The notes beneath the pieces are model-generated. The model was not told the DNA's origin. It did no database searches and was given only the letters and a program-made list of their open reading frames with translations. A stretch of DNA of 64,000 bases, taken from the NCBI GenBank assembly GCA_947474715.1, contig CANJJT010000001.1, positions 62,001 to 126,000 on the forward strand, written 5' to 3'. The translations under genes were made by a program, and so were the position numbers. Numbering within the stretch: position 1 is the stretch's first letter; the number at the start of each line of letters is the position of its first letter. Source of the DNA: CAIYPG01 sp903864555. Lineage in GTDB: Bacteria; Pseudomonadota; Gammaproteobacteria; Burkholderiales; SG8-39. Below, in pieces: positions 26,283 through 34,778 of this stretch.

Positions 26283-27064
26283 GCTGCTTCCCGCACTTTT
26301 CGCTCATCCCTTTCAATGATCTCTGCAGCCAGCTGGACATAGGCCTGCGATCCCTTGCAGGCCCGGTCAAACGTTACCGCCGGAGCACCGAAGCTCGGCG
26401 CCTCCGCGAGCCTTACGTTGCGTGGTATCACGGTGGTATAGACCTTTGTTCCAAAGTGAGACTGAAGCTGGGATGACACCTGCTGCGCCAGGGAGTTGCG
26501 CGGATCGAACATGGTGCGAAGGAGTCCCTCTATCTCGATTTTAGGATTGAGGTTCTGGCGGACACGCTTGATGGTGTTCACCAGATCGGAAAGTCCCTCG
26601 AGCGCGTAGTATTCGCACTGCATGGGTATCATCACGGTATCCGCAGCCACCAAGCCATTGATAGTGAGCATATTGAGGGCCGGTGGACAGTCCAGCAGGA
26701 TGAAATCATATTCGGCAGCGACTTTCTCCAGCGCCAACTTCAGCCGGTATTCCCTGCGTTCGATCTGGACCATTTCAATCTCGGCCCCGGCAAGTTCGCG
26801 ATTGGCCGGTAGAACATCGTAGCCTCCAGCCTTGGATTTCTGCCGCGCAACATCTGCGCCGGCCAGTTCCAGAAGCACCTGGTAAACACTGCATTCAAGG
26901 GAACGCTTGTCGATACCGCTGCCCATGGTGGCGTTGCCCTGCGGATCCAGGTCGACCAGCAGCACCCTCTTTCCCTGCTCGGCCAGTGCCGCAGCTAGGT
27001 TGACGGTGGTGGTGGTTTTGCCGACTCCGCCTTTCTGGTTGGTGATGGCAACAATCCTGCTCAT
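26279..27064 (-). CDS. parA: Chromosome partitioning ATPase ParA (Soj)
   Basis: ParA is a deviant-Walker ATPase of 261 residues with 'AITNQKGGVGKTTTTVNLA' at residues 6-24 (both signature lysines present), 'VLLVDLDPQGNATMG' and 'FILLDCPPALNMLTINGL'. It forms nucleoid-bound gradients that move ParB-parS complexes. There is no N-terminal DNA-binding extension, which marks it as the chromosomal type. Its start overlaps the rsmG stop by four bases and its stop overlaps the parB start, giving a tightly coupled rsmG-parA-parB cluster. Confidence 0.98.
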   Translation of the reverse strand: MSRIVAITNQKGGVGKTTTTVNLAAALAEQGKRVLLVDLDPQGNATMGSGIDKRSLECSVYQVLLELAGADVARQKSKAGGYDVLPANRELAGAEIEMVQIERREYRLKLALEKVAAEYDFILLDCPPALNMLTINGLVAADTVMIPMQCEYYALEGLSDLVNTIKRVRQNLNPKIEIEGLLRTMFDPRNSLAQQVSSQLQSHFGTKVYTTVIPRNVRLAEAPSFGAPAVTFDRACKGSQAYVQLAAEIIERDERKVREAA

Positions 27065-27711
27065 GAACGTGATTCCCGTTTAATTACAACAAGATGTCGT
27101 TGACCCTCGACCCCTGGCACGAGCAGCTTTACCAACTGTTGGATACCGAATCCCGGTGGCAAATCGGCCATTTCCTCATCCGGCTGCAATCCCTTCATGG
27201 CCAGAAGCTCACCGTCTTCTTCCAGTAGATGACCGGTTTTTTCCACAAAATCACGAATGCTGGAAAAAGCTCGCGAGACTATGGCATCAAACTTCTCGAT
27301 CTGTTTCCAGGTTTCCACGCGTTCGTTCACCACTATGGCATTGGTCAGAGCCAGTTCAGACGCAACTTGCTGAACGAATGCAGTTTTCTTGTTATTGCTG
27401 TCCAGCATGGTAATCCGGATGTCCGGCCGGGCGACAGCCAGGGGAATGCCGGGTAGTCCGGCACCAGTGCCTACGTCAAGCAGACGACCCGCCTTGACGT
27501 GGTTAACGATCGACAGGGAGTCCAGGAGATGGTGGCTAACCATCTTTGCCGGTTCGCGGATGGCCGTCAGGTTGTAGGTTCGATTCCATTTCTGCAGCAG
27601 CGACAGGTAGTCCATCAGCCGGCTGGTTTGCACCGGACTCAATGGCAGTTGCATGGCCTGCAATCCTGCGGTCAGGCTGTTTTCGAGGGAAGATGCATGA
27701 TGGGCAACCAT
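27061..27711 (-). CDS. rsmG: 16S rRNA (guanine-N7) methyltransferase RsmG
   Basis: RsmG (GidB) methylates G527 of 16S rRNA (E. coli numbering) using S-adenosylmethionine. The 216-residue protein has 'LLQKWNRTYNLTAIREPAKMVSHHLLDSLSI', the SAM-binding 'RLLDVGTGAGLPGIPLAVARP' near residue 75, 'ITMLDSNNKKTAFVQQV' and 'IVSRAFSSIRDFVE'. It lies 3 bases after mnmG and overlaps parA, the classical gidA-gidB-parA-parB order. Confidence 0.97.
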   Translation of the reverse strand: MVAHHASSLENSLTAGLQAMQLPLSPVQTSRLMDYLSLLQKWNRTYNLTAIREPAKMVSHHLLDSLSIVNHVKAGRLLDVGTGAGLPGIPLAVARPDIRITMLDSNNKKTAFVQQVASELALTNAIVVNERVETWKQIEKFDAIVSRAFSSIRDFVEKTGHLLEEDGELLAMKGLQPDEEMADLPPGFGIQQLVKLLVPGVEGQRHLVVIKRESRS

Positions 27712-27714
27712 GGC

Positions 27715-29628
27715 TCAAGCGGCATCCCTACTTCTGTTGTCGGACTGAGACGGAGGGAGTCCACGGCGCTTGAGGTGGACCAGCAGCAAGGCAATCGCGG
27801 CGGGGGTCATTCCGGAGATGCGCGAGGCCTGTCCTATGGTTTCCGGACGCTGTGAATTCAATTTTTGCTGAACTTCTATGGACAGCCCTCTTACCGTGCA
27901 GTAATCCAGATCTGCCGGTAGGGGGGTCCATTCCTGCGTGGACCGGCGCTGTATTTCCTCCTCCTGCCGATTGATATAGCCTGCGTATTTGATCTGAGTT
28001 TCCACCTGGTCTGCAACGAAAGGATCGACGACACCGGGCCCCATGGAGGCTATGGCGGTCAAAGAGTGGTAACTGACATCCGGGCGTTTGAGGAGGTCCA
28101 GCAAGGTACGATCACGTTCTAAAGCCTTGCCGAATATCTTTTCGGAGACTTCGCCCTCCAGTGAGCGTGCGCTCACCCAAGTCGTGCGCAAGCGTTCCAT
28201 CTCCGCATTGACGGCATCCCGCTTGCGGTTAAAGAGCCCCCAGCGCTGATCATCTACAAGGCCCAGCCCTCTACCCTGTTCAGTCAAGCGAAGATCAGCG
28301 TTGTCCTCGCGCAACATCAGCCGATATTCAGCCCGGCTGGTAAACATCCGGTAGGGCTCAGAAACACCACGTGTAACAAGATCGTCGACCAGCACCCCAA
28401 TATAGGCCTCGTCCCGACCTGGACACCATGCTGACTCGTCCCTAGCATGCAAAGATGCATTGATACCGGCCAGAAGTCCCTGGGCTGCGGCCTCCTCGTA
28501 CCCGGTTGTCCCGTTGATCTGGCCAGCGAAGAACAAGCCTCCAATGGCTTTGGTTTCAAGGGAGGACTTCAGGCCACGTGGGTCAAAGTAATCATATTCG
28601 ATCGCGTAGCCAGGCCTCAGCACATGAACACGCTCCAGCCCCTTGATGGACCGGACCAGCTCCAGCTGGACATCAAATGGAAGACTGGTCGAGATACCAT
28701 TTGGATAAATCTCGTGTGTATCCAGCCCTTCCGGTTCGAGAAATATCTGATGGCTGTCTTTCGAGGCAAACCGATGAATCTTGTCCTCAATCGAAGGACA
28801 GTATCGTGGCCCGACCCCTTCAATAACGCCCGTATACATCGGAGACCGATCCAGGCCACTCCGGATGATGTCGTGGGTTCTCTCGTTGGTATGGGTAATC
28901 CAGCAAGGCAACTGCCTAGGATGCATTTCCAGATTGCCCATGTAGGAAAAGACGGGAACCGGTGTATCCCCAGGCTGAACCTGCATACCGGAAAAATCGA
29001 TGGTCCGCCCATCCAGGCGCGGTGGAGTACCCGTTTTGAGTCGACCGACCGGCAGGTTCAGCTCCCGCAACTTTGATGATAAGGTCAACGAGGGAGGATC
29101 ACCTGCCCTGCCCGCCTGATAACTGGTCAGCCCCACATGTATCAAACCGCCAAGGAAAGTTCCTGTGGTCAGCACCACAGACTTGGCTCTGAAGCGAATG
29201 CCGAGTTGTGTGACAACACCATCGACATAATCGCCATGAAGACTCAGGTCATCGACGGCTTGCTGAAATAATGTCAGGTTGGGCTGATTCTCAAGGCGGG
29301 AACGGATGGCTCGCCGATACAACACTCTGTCCGCCTGGGCACGGGTCGCGCGGACCGCCGGCCCTTTGCGCGAATTCAGAATCCGGAACTGGATGCCGGC
29401 TTCATCGGCAGCAATGGCCATGGCCCCACCCAAGGCATCAATTTCCTTGACCAGATGTCCTTTCCCTATACCTCCGATGGATGGGTTACAGGACATCTGC
29501 CCCAGGGTTTCCAGACTATGCGTCAGCAGCAAAGTCTTGGCGCCCGAGCGAGCGGCTGCCAGAGCAGCCTCCGTTCCGGCGTGGCCACCCCCTACAACAA
29601 TGACATCAAATTGGTCAGGAAAATCCAT
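27715..29628 (-). CDS. mnmG: tRNA uridine-5-carboxymethylaminomethyl modification enzyme MnmG
   Basis: MnmG (GidA) works with MnmE to modify U34 of certain tRNAs. The FAD motif 'DVIVVGGGHAGTEAALAAARSGAKTLLLTH' is at the N-terminus. 'MSCNPSIGGIGKGHLVKEIDALGGAM' and 'GTPPRLDGRTIDFSGM' are family signatures, as is 'SRAEYRLMLREDNADLRLTE'. The ATG at 29628 (MDFPDQFDVIV) gives 637 residues; the longer frame upstream runs through the two parS sites and is not credible. Its partner mnmE lies at 33399, on the same strand. Confidence 0.97.
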   Translation of the reverse strand: MDFPDQFDVIVVGGGHAGTEAALAAARSGAKTLLLTHSLETLGQMSCNPSIGGIGKGHLVKEIDALGGAMAIAADEAGIQFRILNSRKGPAVRATRAQADRVLYRRAIRSRLENQPNLTLFQQAVDDLSLHGDYVDGVVTQLGIRFRAKSVVLTTGTFLGGLIHVGLTSYQAGRAGDPPSLTLSSKLRELNLPVGRLKTGTPPRLDGRTIDFSGMQVQPGDTPVPVFSYMGNLEMHPRQLPCWITHTNERTHDIIRSGLDRSPMYTGVIEGVGPRYCPSIEDKIHRFASKDSHQIFLEPEGLDTHEIYPNGISTSLPFDVQLELVRSIKGLERVHVLRPGYAIEYDYFDPRGLKSSLETKAIGGLFFAGQINGTTGYEEAAAQGLLAGINASLHARDESAWCPGRDEAYIGVLVDDLVTRGVSEPYRMFTSRAEYRLMLREDNADLRLTEQGRGLGLVDDQRWGLFNRKRDAVNAEMERLRTTWVSARSLEGEVSEKIFGKALERDRTLLDLLKRPDVSYHSLTAIASMGPGVVDPFVADQVETQIKYAGYINRQEEEIQRRSTQEWTPLPADLDYCTVRGLSIEVQQKLNSQRPETIGQASRISGMTPAAIALLLVHLKRRGLPPSQSDNRSRDAA

Positions 29629-29685
29629 AGGGCGCTCAGTCTCAGGGAGCGGGATTATATGTGGATGCTTATAGCGAGGGAAAGT

Positions 29686-29701
29686 TGTTTCACGTGGAAC
29701 A
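29686..29701. other. parS site 1
   Basis: The 16-mer TGTTTCACGTGGAACA matches the parS consensus TGTTNCACGTGAAACA when read on the minus strand (TGTTCCACGTGAAACA). It lies 58 bases upstream of the mnmG start codon and directly abuts site 2 in the opposite orientation. It is the expected binding site for the ParB encoded 3.4 kb away. Confidence 0.97.
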
Positions 29702-29717
29702 TGTTCCACGTGAAACA
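29702..29717. other. parS site 2
   Basis: TGTTCCACGTGAAACA fits the parS consensus at every position. It abuts site 1 with no gap, so the two form a 32-bp perfect inverted repeat. The remaining gap to the next gene (29718-29854) holds nothing else recognised. No third parS was noticed elsewhere in the window. Confidence 0.97.
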
Positions 29718-29854
29718 TTTTCGAAGTATCCGGCCACCGGACTCAAGACGCAGGACGAGGTCTAACCGGGACACCTGGACAGAATAGCCCGACAATCTGA
29801 AGGCCGAACTAAATCCGCCTCAGGATCCAAGCTCCGCCATAACAATGCACACAA

Positions 29855-30892
29855 TCACACGAGGGGAAGATCTATGGTCCGTCTCTGCTCCAAGCTTCTG
29901 GCAACAGCTTCGGTGAACTCCATGTACAAAACGCCATCCTCGAAGTTTGTGCGACTGACCTTCTCGTTTCCACGGATTGCACTGACAAACTCCTGCTCCA
30001 CTCGCCAACCAATCCGCTTTTCAGGTGAGATGGCAATTTCATGTAGCGATTTGTCACCTCGAATACCACCGAACAGCTTCTTTGTGCCCGGGTCGAAACG
30101 CACCGTTCCAGCAGTGCCGAACATCCATAACTCTGGGGCTGGAGCCAAACCGGCCACCGAACTAAAGCGAAGGTGAGCAGTTACTCCACCGCGGAAGGTT
30201 GCCAGCAAATCGATATGGTCCGCCACAGTGACCGGGACCATCTGGCCGCTTGCATCCTTGCGCTCAGGAACCGCAATAGAGCCCATAGCCACAACGCTGG
30301 TGGCCTGTCCCAACCATCGCTGAAGGCACTCGTACCAGATGCCCATGCTCAGGATGTTGAGTCCACTGAGCGACTTGTCCTGACGCCAGTGCAAAGGGGT
30401 CTCAGGATGGATGAAGCCAGTCAGGACACTGAGTTCCAGCGCTTGCAACTTGCCGAAATAGCCTCCACTCAGCAATTCGCTGATCGTGGAGTCCACCTCC
30501 AGAGTAGGAGGCCCGGGAACAATCTGGGTCACCAAATGAGGGTGGCGCTTTGAAGCCTCCAGCATTGTCCTGGCCTCGGCTAGATTCATTGCCATCCTGG
30601 CTTCACACAAGACATGCTTCCCAGACTCCAGCGCAGCGACGGTAATCGGACAATGCATATATGGCCATGTGCCAATGCAAACCGCATCCACTTCACTTGA
30701 GGCCAGCAAATCCTGCCAACGGTCATAAACCTTGGGAATGCCAAACTCCTTGGCAATCTTCTCCCCAGACTCCCGGCTGCGATTGGCAACGGCCACCAGC
30801 TCCAAACCGCTGACTGTCTTGAATCCAGGAATGTGGCGGGATTTCATGTTGCCTCCCGCCCCGATCAGACCCACCCTGACAACCTTGTCCAT
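29855..30892 (-). CDS. Gfo/Idh/MocA family oxidoreductase
   Basis: The 345-residue protein has an N-terminal Rossmann domain ('VRVGLIGAGGNMKSRHIPGF', 'LELVAVANRSRESGEKIAKEFGI', 'DAVCIGTWPYMHCPITVAALESGKHVLCEARMAMNL'). The last stretch is the family 'E-K-P' region, here reading C-E-A-R: the usual lysine that often assists catalysis is absent at that position. The C-terminal domain has 'FSSVAGLAPAPELWMFGTAGTVRFD'. Family members oxidise or reduce sugars or related compounds with NAD(P). The substrate is unknown. It sits alone between pckG and mnmG, 226 bases from the mnmG start. Confidence 0.88.
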   Translation of the reverse strand: MDKVVRVGLIGAGGNMKSRHIPGFKTVSGLELVAVANRSRESGEKIAKEFGIPKVYDRWQDLLASSEVDAVCIGTWPYMHCPITVAALESGKHVLCEARMAMNLAEARTMLEASKRHPHLVTQIVPGPPTLEVDSTISELLSGGYFGKLQALELSVLTGFIHPETPLHWRQDKSLSGLNILSMGIWYECLQRWLGQATSVVAMGSIAVPERKDASGQMVPVTVADHIDLLATFRGGVTAHLRFSSVAGLAPAPELWMFGTAGTVRFDPGTKKLFGGIRGDKSLHEIAISPEKRIGWRVEQEFVSAIRGNEKVSRTNFEDGVLYMEFTEAVARSLEQRRTIDLPLV

Positions 30893-31039
30893 GTTACGGC
30901 CCCTCCAGCTGATTGGGGCGCCAGACCAAGTACGATGCTCAAGCAGGCGCCAAAGTCAGGAAGTGTACTCCCCTAGAGCCAACGACAAGAACTACCAGAC
31001 CCATTGGACCTTGGTAGTTAAAAACGAAAAGACTAAAGA

Positions 31040-31070
31040 TTCGGGAACACTCGTGGAGTGTTCCCCGAGC
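31040..31070 (-). terminator. Terminator downstream of pckG
   Basis: A 10-bp inverted repeat GGGAACACTC-GTG-GAGTGTTCCC (31043-31065) lies 12 bases beyond the pckG stop. On the minus strand it is followed by a T-rich stretch (AATCTTTAGTCTTTTCG) rather than a pure U-run. It is probably an intrinsic terminator separating pckG from the oxidoreductase gene. Confidence 0.75.
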
Positions 31071-31076
31071 AAGGAA

Positions 31077-32945
31077 TCAGCTGGCGAAATTCAGCTGCAG
31101 CAATTCCCGACGCAATTGCAACTCACGTGGGAGGCTGGACTTCAATGCAGCAAACAACTCGTCATGAGCGGAGAGTTCAGCCGCCCATTCGTCAGCATGA
31201 ATAGCGGTAATAGCGTCGAACTTCTCGCGAGTGAAGTTCTCCAGCCCGCTCCATTCGAGATCGTCGAACTCCGGCAACCAGCCAATCGGCGTCTCAACAG
31301 CATGTGCCTTGCCCTCGCAACGATCCACAACCCACTTGAGAACACGCATATTGTCTCCGAAACCCGGCCAGACGAACTTGCCTTGGGCATCGGTGCGGAA
31401 CCAGTTGACACAAAAGATACGGGGGCGGCGCGCAACTCTTCGCCCGAGTTTAAGCCAATGCCCGAAATAATCCGCCATGTTGTAACCACAAAAGGGAATC
31501 ATGGCAAAAGGGTCTCGGCGAACGACACCAACTTTACCAGTGGCCGCTGCCGTGGTTTCCGATCCCATGGTCGCGGCCATGTAGACACCGTCTGTCCACG
31601 AAAAAGCCTCGACTACCAAGGGGATGGTGGTTGAACGCCGACCGCCAAACACAAAGGCACTAATGGGTACACCGTCGGGGTTCTCCCACTCCGGATCAAT
31701 GGAGGGACACTGTGAGGCTGGCACCGTAAATCGTGAATTGGGATGCGCGGCCTTGCGGCCTTCCTTCTTAGCGATCTCAGGCGTCCAAGCCTGCCCCTGC
31801 CAGTCAGTCAACTGGGCGGGGGCCGTGTCTGTCATGCCCTCCCACCAGACATCACCCTCCGGCGTCAGAGCGACATTGGTGAAGATGGCGTTTTCCCTCA
31901 GAGACGCCATGCAATTCGGGTTGGTTTTCTCCGAAGTGCCCGGTGCAACCCCAAAAAAGCCCGCCTCGGGATTGATTGCATACAAACGACCATCCTTGCC
32001 CGGCTTGATCCAAGCGATGTCCTCACCAATGGTGGTTACCTTCCACCCCTTGAGGGCCGGAGGGGGAACCAGCATTGCAAAATTGGTCTTGCCACAGGCT
32101 GAGGGAAAAGCTGCACTCACGAACTGCTTCTTCCCCTCCGGAGAGGTGACACCAAGGATGAGCATATGCTCTGCCAGCCAGCCAGCCCCGCCAGCTTCCA
32201 TATCCTGCCGCCCCATCGCAGACGCGATCCGCAGGGCCAGGCACTTCTTGCCCAGCAAGGCATTGCCGCCGTAGCCAGAACCAAAGGACCAGATTTCACG
32301 GGTTTCCGGAAAATGCACGACATACTTGTCGTCTTTATTGCACGGCCACGGAACATCCTTTTGTCCGTCTGGAAGAGGCGCTCCCAAAGAATGAACACAG
32401 GGAACGTACTCGCCATCCTTGCCCAGGATTTCCCACACTCGGCCATTCACGCGGGTCATCACGCTCATGCTGACAGCCACGTAGGGGGAATCTGTCAACT
32501 CAATCCCGATCTGGGCGATATGGGATCCCAGCGGACCCATGGAAAATGGCACCACATAAAGAGTCCTGCCACGCATGCAACCGTCAAACAATCGGTTGAG
32601 GTTGCCCCGCATCTCGGCCGGTTCGATCCAGTTGTTCGTCGGGCCAGCGTCTTCTTTGGACTCGCTGCATATGAAGGTCCGTTCCTCCATTCGCGCCACA
32701 TCTGTGGGATCCGACCACGCCAGATAACTGTTAGGGCGAAGCTTGGGATTCAATCGTTTCAGAGTCCCCGCCTTCACCATTTCCTCACTCAAGCGATCAT
32801 ATTCCGCCTGCGTCCCATCACACCAATAAACACGCTCAGGCTTGGTCAGCGCAGCGATGCGCGCTACCCAATCACAAACACCAGAGTGTTGAACAACATC
32901 GGGCGCTGCAATGTCTATGGCGGTGGGGAAAACAGATCTGTTCAT
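31077..32945 (-). CDS. pckG: Phosphoenolpyruvate carboxykinase (GTP)
   Basis: The 622-residue GTP-type enzyme interconverts oxaloacetate and phosphoenolpyruvate in gluconeogenesis. The nucleotide-binding P-loop 'AAFPSACGKTNFAML' lies near residue 280. 'GDDIAWIK'-like 'IGEDIAWIKPGKDGRLYAINPEAGFFGVAPGT' follows, and 'FGGRRSTTIPLVVEAFSW' is a GTP-PEPCK signature. The N-terminal 'YWCDGTQAEYDRL' and 'SDPTDVARMEERTFICS' match the family. It faces a long, AT-rich upstream gap that must hold its promoter. Confidence 0.97.
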   Translation of the reverse strand: MNRSVFPTAIDIAAPDVVQHSGVCDWVARIAALTKPERVYWCDGTQAEYDRLSEEMVKAGTLKRLNPKLRPNSYLAWSDPTDVARMEERTFICSESKEDAGPTNNWIEPAEMRGNLNRLFDGCMRGRTLYVVPFSMGPLGSHIAQIGIELTDSPYVAVSMSVMTRVNGRVWEILGKDGEYVPCVHSLGAPLPDGQKDVPWPCNKDDKYVVHFPETREIWSFGSGYGGNALLGKKCLALRIASAMGRQDMEAGGAGWLAEHMLILGVTSPEGKKQFVSAAFPSACGKTNFAMLVPPPALKGWKVTTIGEDIAWIKPGKDGRLYAINPEAGFFGVAPGTSEKTNPNCMASLRENAIFTNVALTPEGDVWWEGMTDTAPAQLTDWQGQAWTPEIAKKEGRKAAHPNSRFTVPASQCPSIDPEWENPDGVPISAFVFGGRRSTTIPLVVEAFSWTDGVYMAATMGSETTAAATGKVGVVRRDPFAMIPFCGYNMADYFGHWLKLGRRVARRPRIFCVNWFRTDAQGKFVWPGFGDNMRVLKWVVDRCEGKAHAVETPIGWLPEFDDLEWSGLENFTREKFDAITAIHADEWAAELSAHDELFAALKSSLPRELQLRRELLQLNFAS

Positions 32946-33398
32946 GAGGTCGGAGTGGCTGTCGGTAAGGAGTTCTACGGAAGGATTCCGACCGAGACAG
33001 CGCCAAAGGTTTTCAAGGGCCGAAATTCTACACCGAGCGGAGCTGTCGCGGACCAGAGCATGACGGACAATATCTGGTCACATAATATAACGCAATGATT
33101 CTATTACCTTTAAAACTGACGACCGCTCAAGGAGAGTCGCTTCATAAGGCACGGAAGTCAATGGCAAAGAGGCCAAATGATCCATGGCGCAACAAATTGA
33201 CGGTCACCTTAAAAAAATTTGTCACGAACAATATCTGTTTTCGGGAAACATGCCAGCCCTTTGGGAAAATGATTGAAGGTCCCCGAAGTCCCATACTGAA
33301 AAACAACATCTTGCCAGCGTTTTGAAATTCCGGGAAAGAGCATTTGCAACGCCCCACACACCAAGCCTCCCAGTCAGCGTTTCAGCTTTTGCTTCAGC
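32946..33398. other. AT-rich intergenic region upstream of pckG
   Basis: This 453-base gap separates the pckG start from the mnmE stop, both on the minus strand. It is less GC-rich than the flanking genes and has no gene I can support; the small overlapping ORFs on both strands (33095-33325 and 33142-33357) are basic and patternless. An imperfect dyad (CAAATTGAC ... AATTTGTCAC) lies near 33193-33225. It presumably contains the pckG promoter and its control elements. Confidence 0.5.
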
Positions 33399-34739
33399 CT
33401 ACTTTCCGATGCAAAACCGTGAAAAAATTTCCCCCAGAAGGTCATCCGCGGTGACCTCCCCGGTAATGGCTCCCAAATCATGCTGCGCCATGCGCAGTTC
33501 CTCTGCGAGAAACTCCGGATGATGAATGGCGGCAGAGGCCTTTTCTAGACTTCCCTTCACGGCCTTCAGGGCCTCGACATGTCGCTCCCTCGCCATAATG
33601 ACGTCCTCGCTTCCGAAAACCCATCCCGCAGCTGCGAGGACCGCCGTCTCCAGTTCCACTAAGCCATCCCCGGTTTTGGCTGAGACGTACACAACGTTGG
33701 AGAAAGGCATGGGAGTAGCAACCTCCCTTCCCAGGTCCGCCTTGTTGAAAACGAGCAATCGCCTCTGATCATCCGGGAACTCCTCCATGAGGAGCACATC
33801 TTCTGCCGTCATCCCTCGATCCGCCTCCAAAACAAAGAGCAGCAGGTCGGCCTCGCGAATAGTCTTCCAGGAGCGGACTATTCCGAGCCGTTCCACTTCA
33901 TCACCGGATTCACGAAGTCCTGCGGTATCGATGATGTTGACGGGAACGCCATTGATGACGACGGTGTGATGCAACGCATCCCTGGTCGTTCCCGGCACAG
34001 CCGTCACAATGGCAAGGTCATCATGCGCAAGACAATTCAGCAGGGAACTCTTGCCCACATTGGGGCGACCGGCAAGAACCACTGACAGTCCTGCCCTCAA
34101 CATGACACCACGGATTGCCCCGTCCAGCGCCCCGCCCACGGCTTTTACCAGACCCGCAAGACGTTGTTCGACCTGCTTCCGATCAAGCTCATCCAGTTCT
34201 TCCTCGGGGAAGTCGAGCATCGCCTCAACCAGCATGCGAAGCTCAATCAGCTCGTTCCCCAAGGTTCGTACATGACTAGAAAATTCGCCTCTGAAACTAC
34301 GCAACGCGCTTCTGAGGGCAGCCTCGGACGAGGCCTCTATGATGTCTGCAACACCCTCTGCCTGTGCCAGGTCAAGCTTGCCATTGAGGAAAGCTCTTTG
34401 GGTGAATTCGCCTGGGTTAGCAAGGCGGGCTCCCAACTCAAGGCAACGCTTCAGCAGCAGCTGCATCACGACCGGACCACCATGTCCCTGCAGCTCAAGT
34501 ACGTCCTGTCCGGTAAATGACGCTGGGGCAGGAAAATAAAGGACGATCCCCTCGTCCAGGAAGCCGCCTTGTGAGTCGTGGAATTGAGCCAGCGTTGCCT
34601 TGCGGGGCTGGGGGTCACGCCCTATAAGCGCCCGCGCGAGGGAGTCCAGTCTTGGTCCGGAGACCCGAACGATACCCACACCACCCCTCCCGGGAGGCGT
34701 GGCAATGGCGGCTATAAGATCCTGCTCGGATTGCTGCAC
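33399..34739 (-). CDS. mnmE: tRNA modification GTPase MnmE
   Basis: MnmE (TrmE, 446 residues) acts with MnmG on tRNA U34. The N-terminal domain has 'IAAIATPPGRGGVGIVRVSG'. The inserted G domain has G1 'GRPNVGKSSLLN' near residue 222, G3 'IIDTAGLRESGDEVERLGI' and G4 'FNKADL'. The C-terminal tetrapeptide-like end 'FCIGK' provides the conserved cysteine. All key motifs are present. It follows yidC by 39 bases in the standard rpmH-rnpA-yidD-yidC-mnmE order. Confidence 0.98.
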   Translation of the reverse strand: MQQSEQDLIAAIATPPGRGGVGIVRVSGPRLDSLARALIGRDPQPRKATLAQFHDSQGGFLDEGIVLYFPAPASFTGQDVLELQGHGGPVVMQLLLKRCLELGARLANPGEFTQRAFLNGKLDLAQAEGVADIIEASSEAALRSALRSFRGEFSSHVRTLGNELIELRMLVEAMLDFPEEELDELDRKQVEQRLAGLVKAVGGALDGAIRGVMLRAGLSVVLAGRPNVGKSSLLNCLAHDDLAIVTAVPGTTRDALHHTVVINGVPVNIIDTAGLRESGDEVERLGIVRSWKTIREADLLLFVLEADRGMTAEDVLLMEEFPDDQRRLLVFNKADLGREVATPMPFSNVVYVSAKTGDGLVELETAVLAAAGWVFGSEDVIMARERHVEALKAVKGSLEKASAAIHHPEFLAEELRMAQHDLGAITGEVTADDLLGEIFSRFCIGK

Positions 34740-34778
34740 AGCATCGGTCCCCAGCGGGAACGTCCTTAGAGAAACAGC

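Noticed and set aside
27577..27587. T-loop-like GGTTCGATTCC, possible tRNA
   Set aside because: It lies inside the rsmG coding sequence and has no acceptor stem or anticodon arm around it.
33095..33325. Small ORF upstream of pckG
   Set aside because: No ribosome binding site, no family pattern, and an overlapping antisense ORF is equally open; more likely regulatory DNA.
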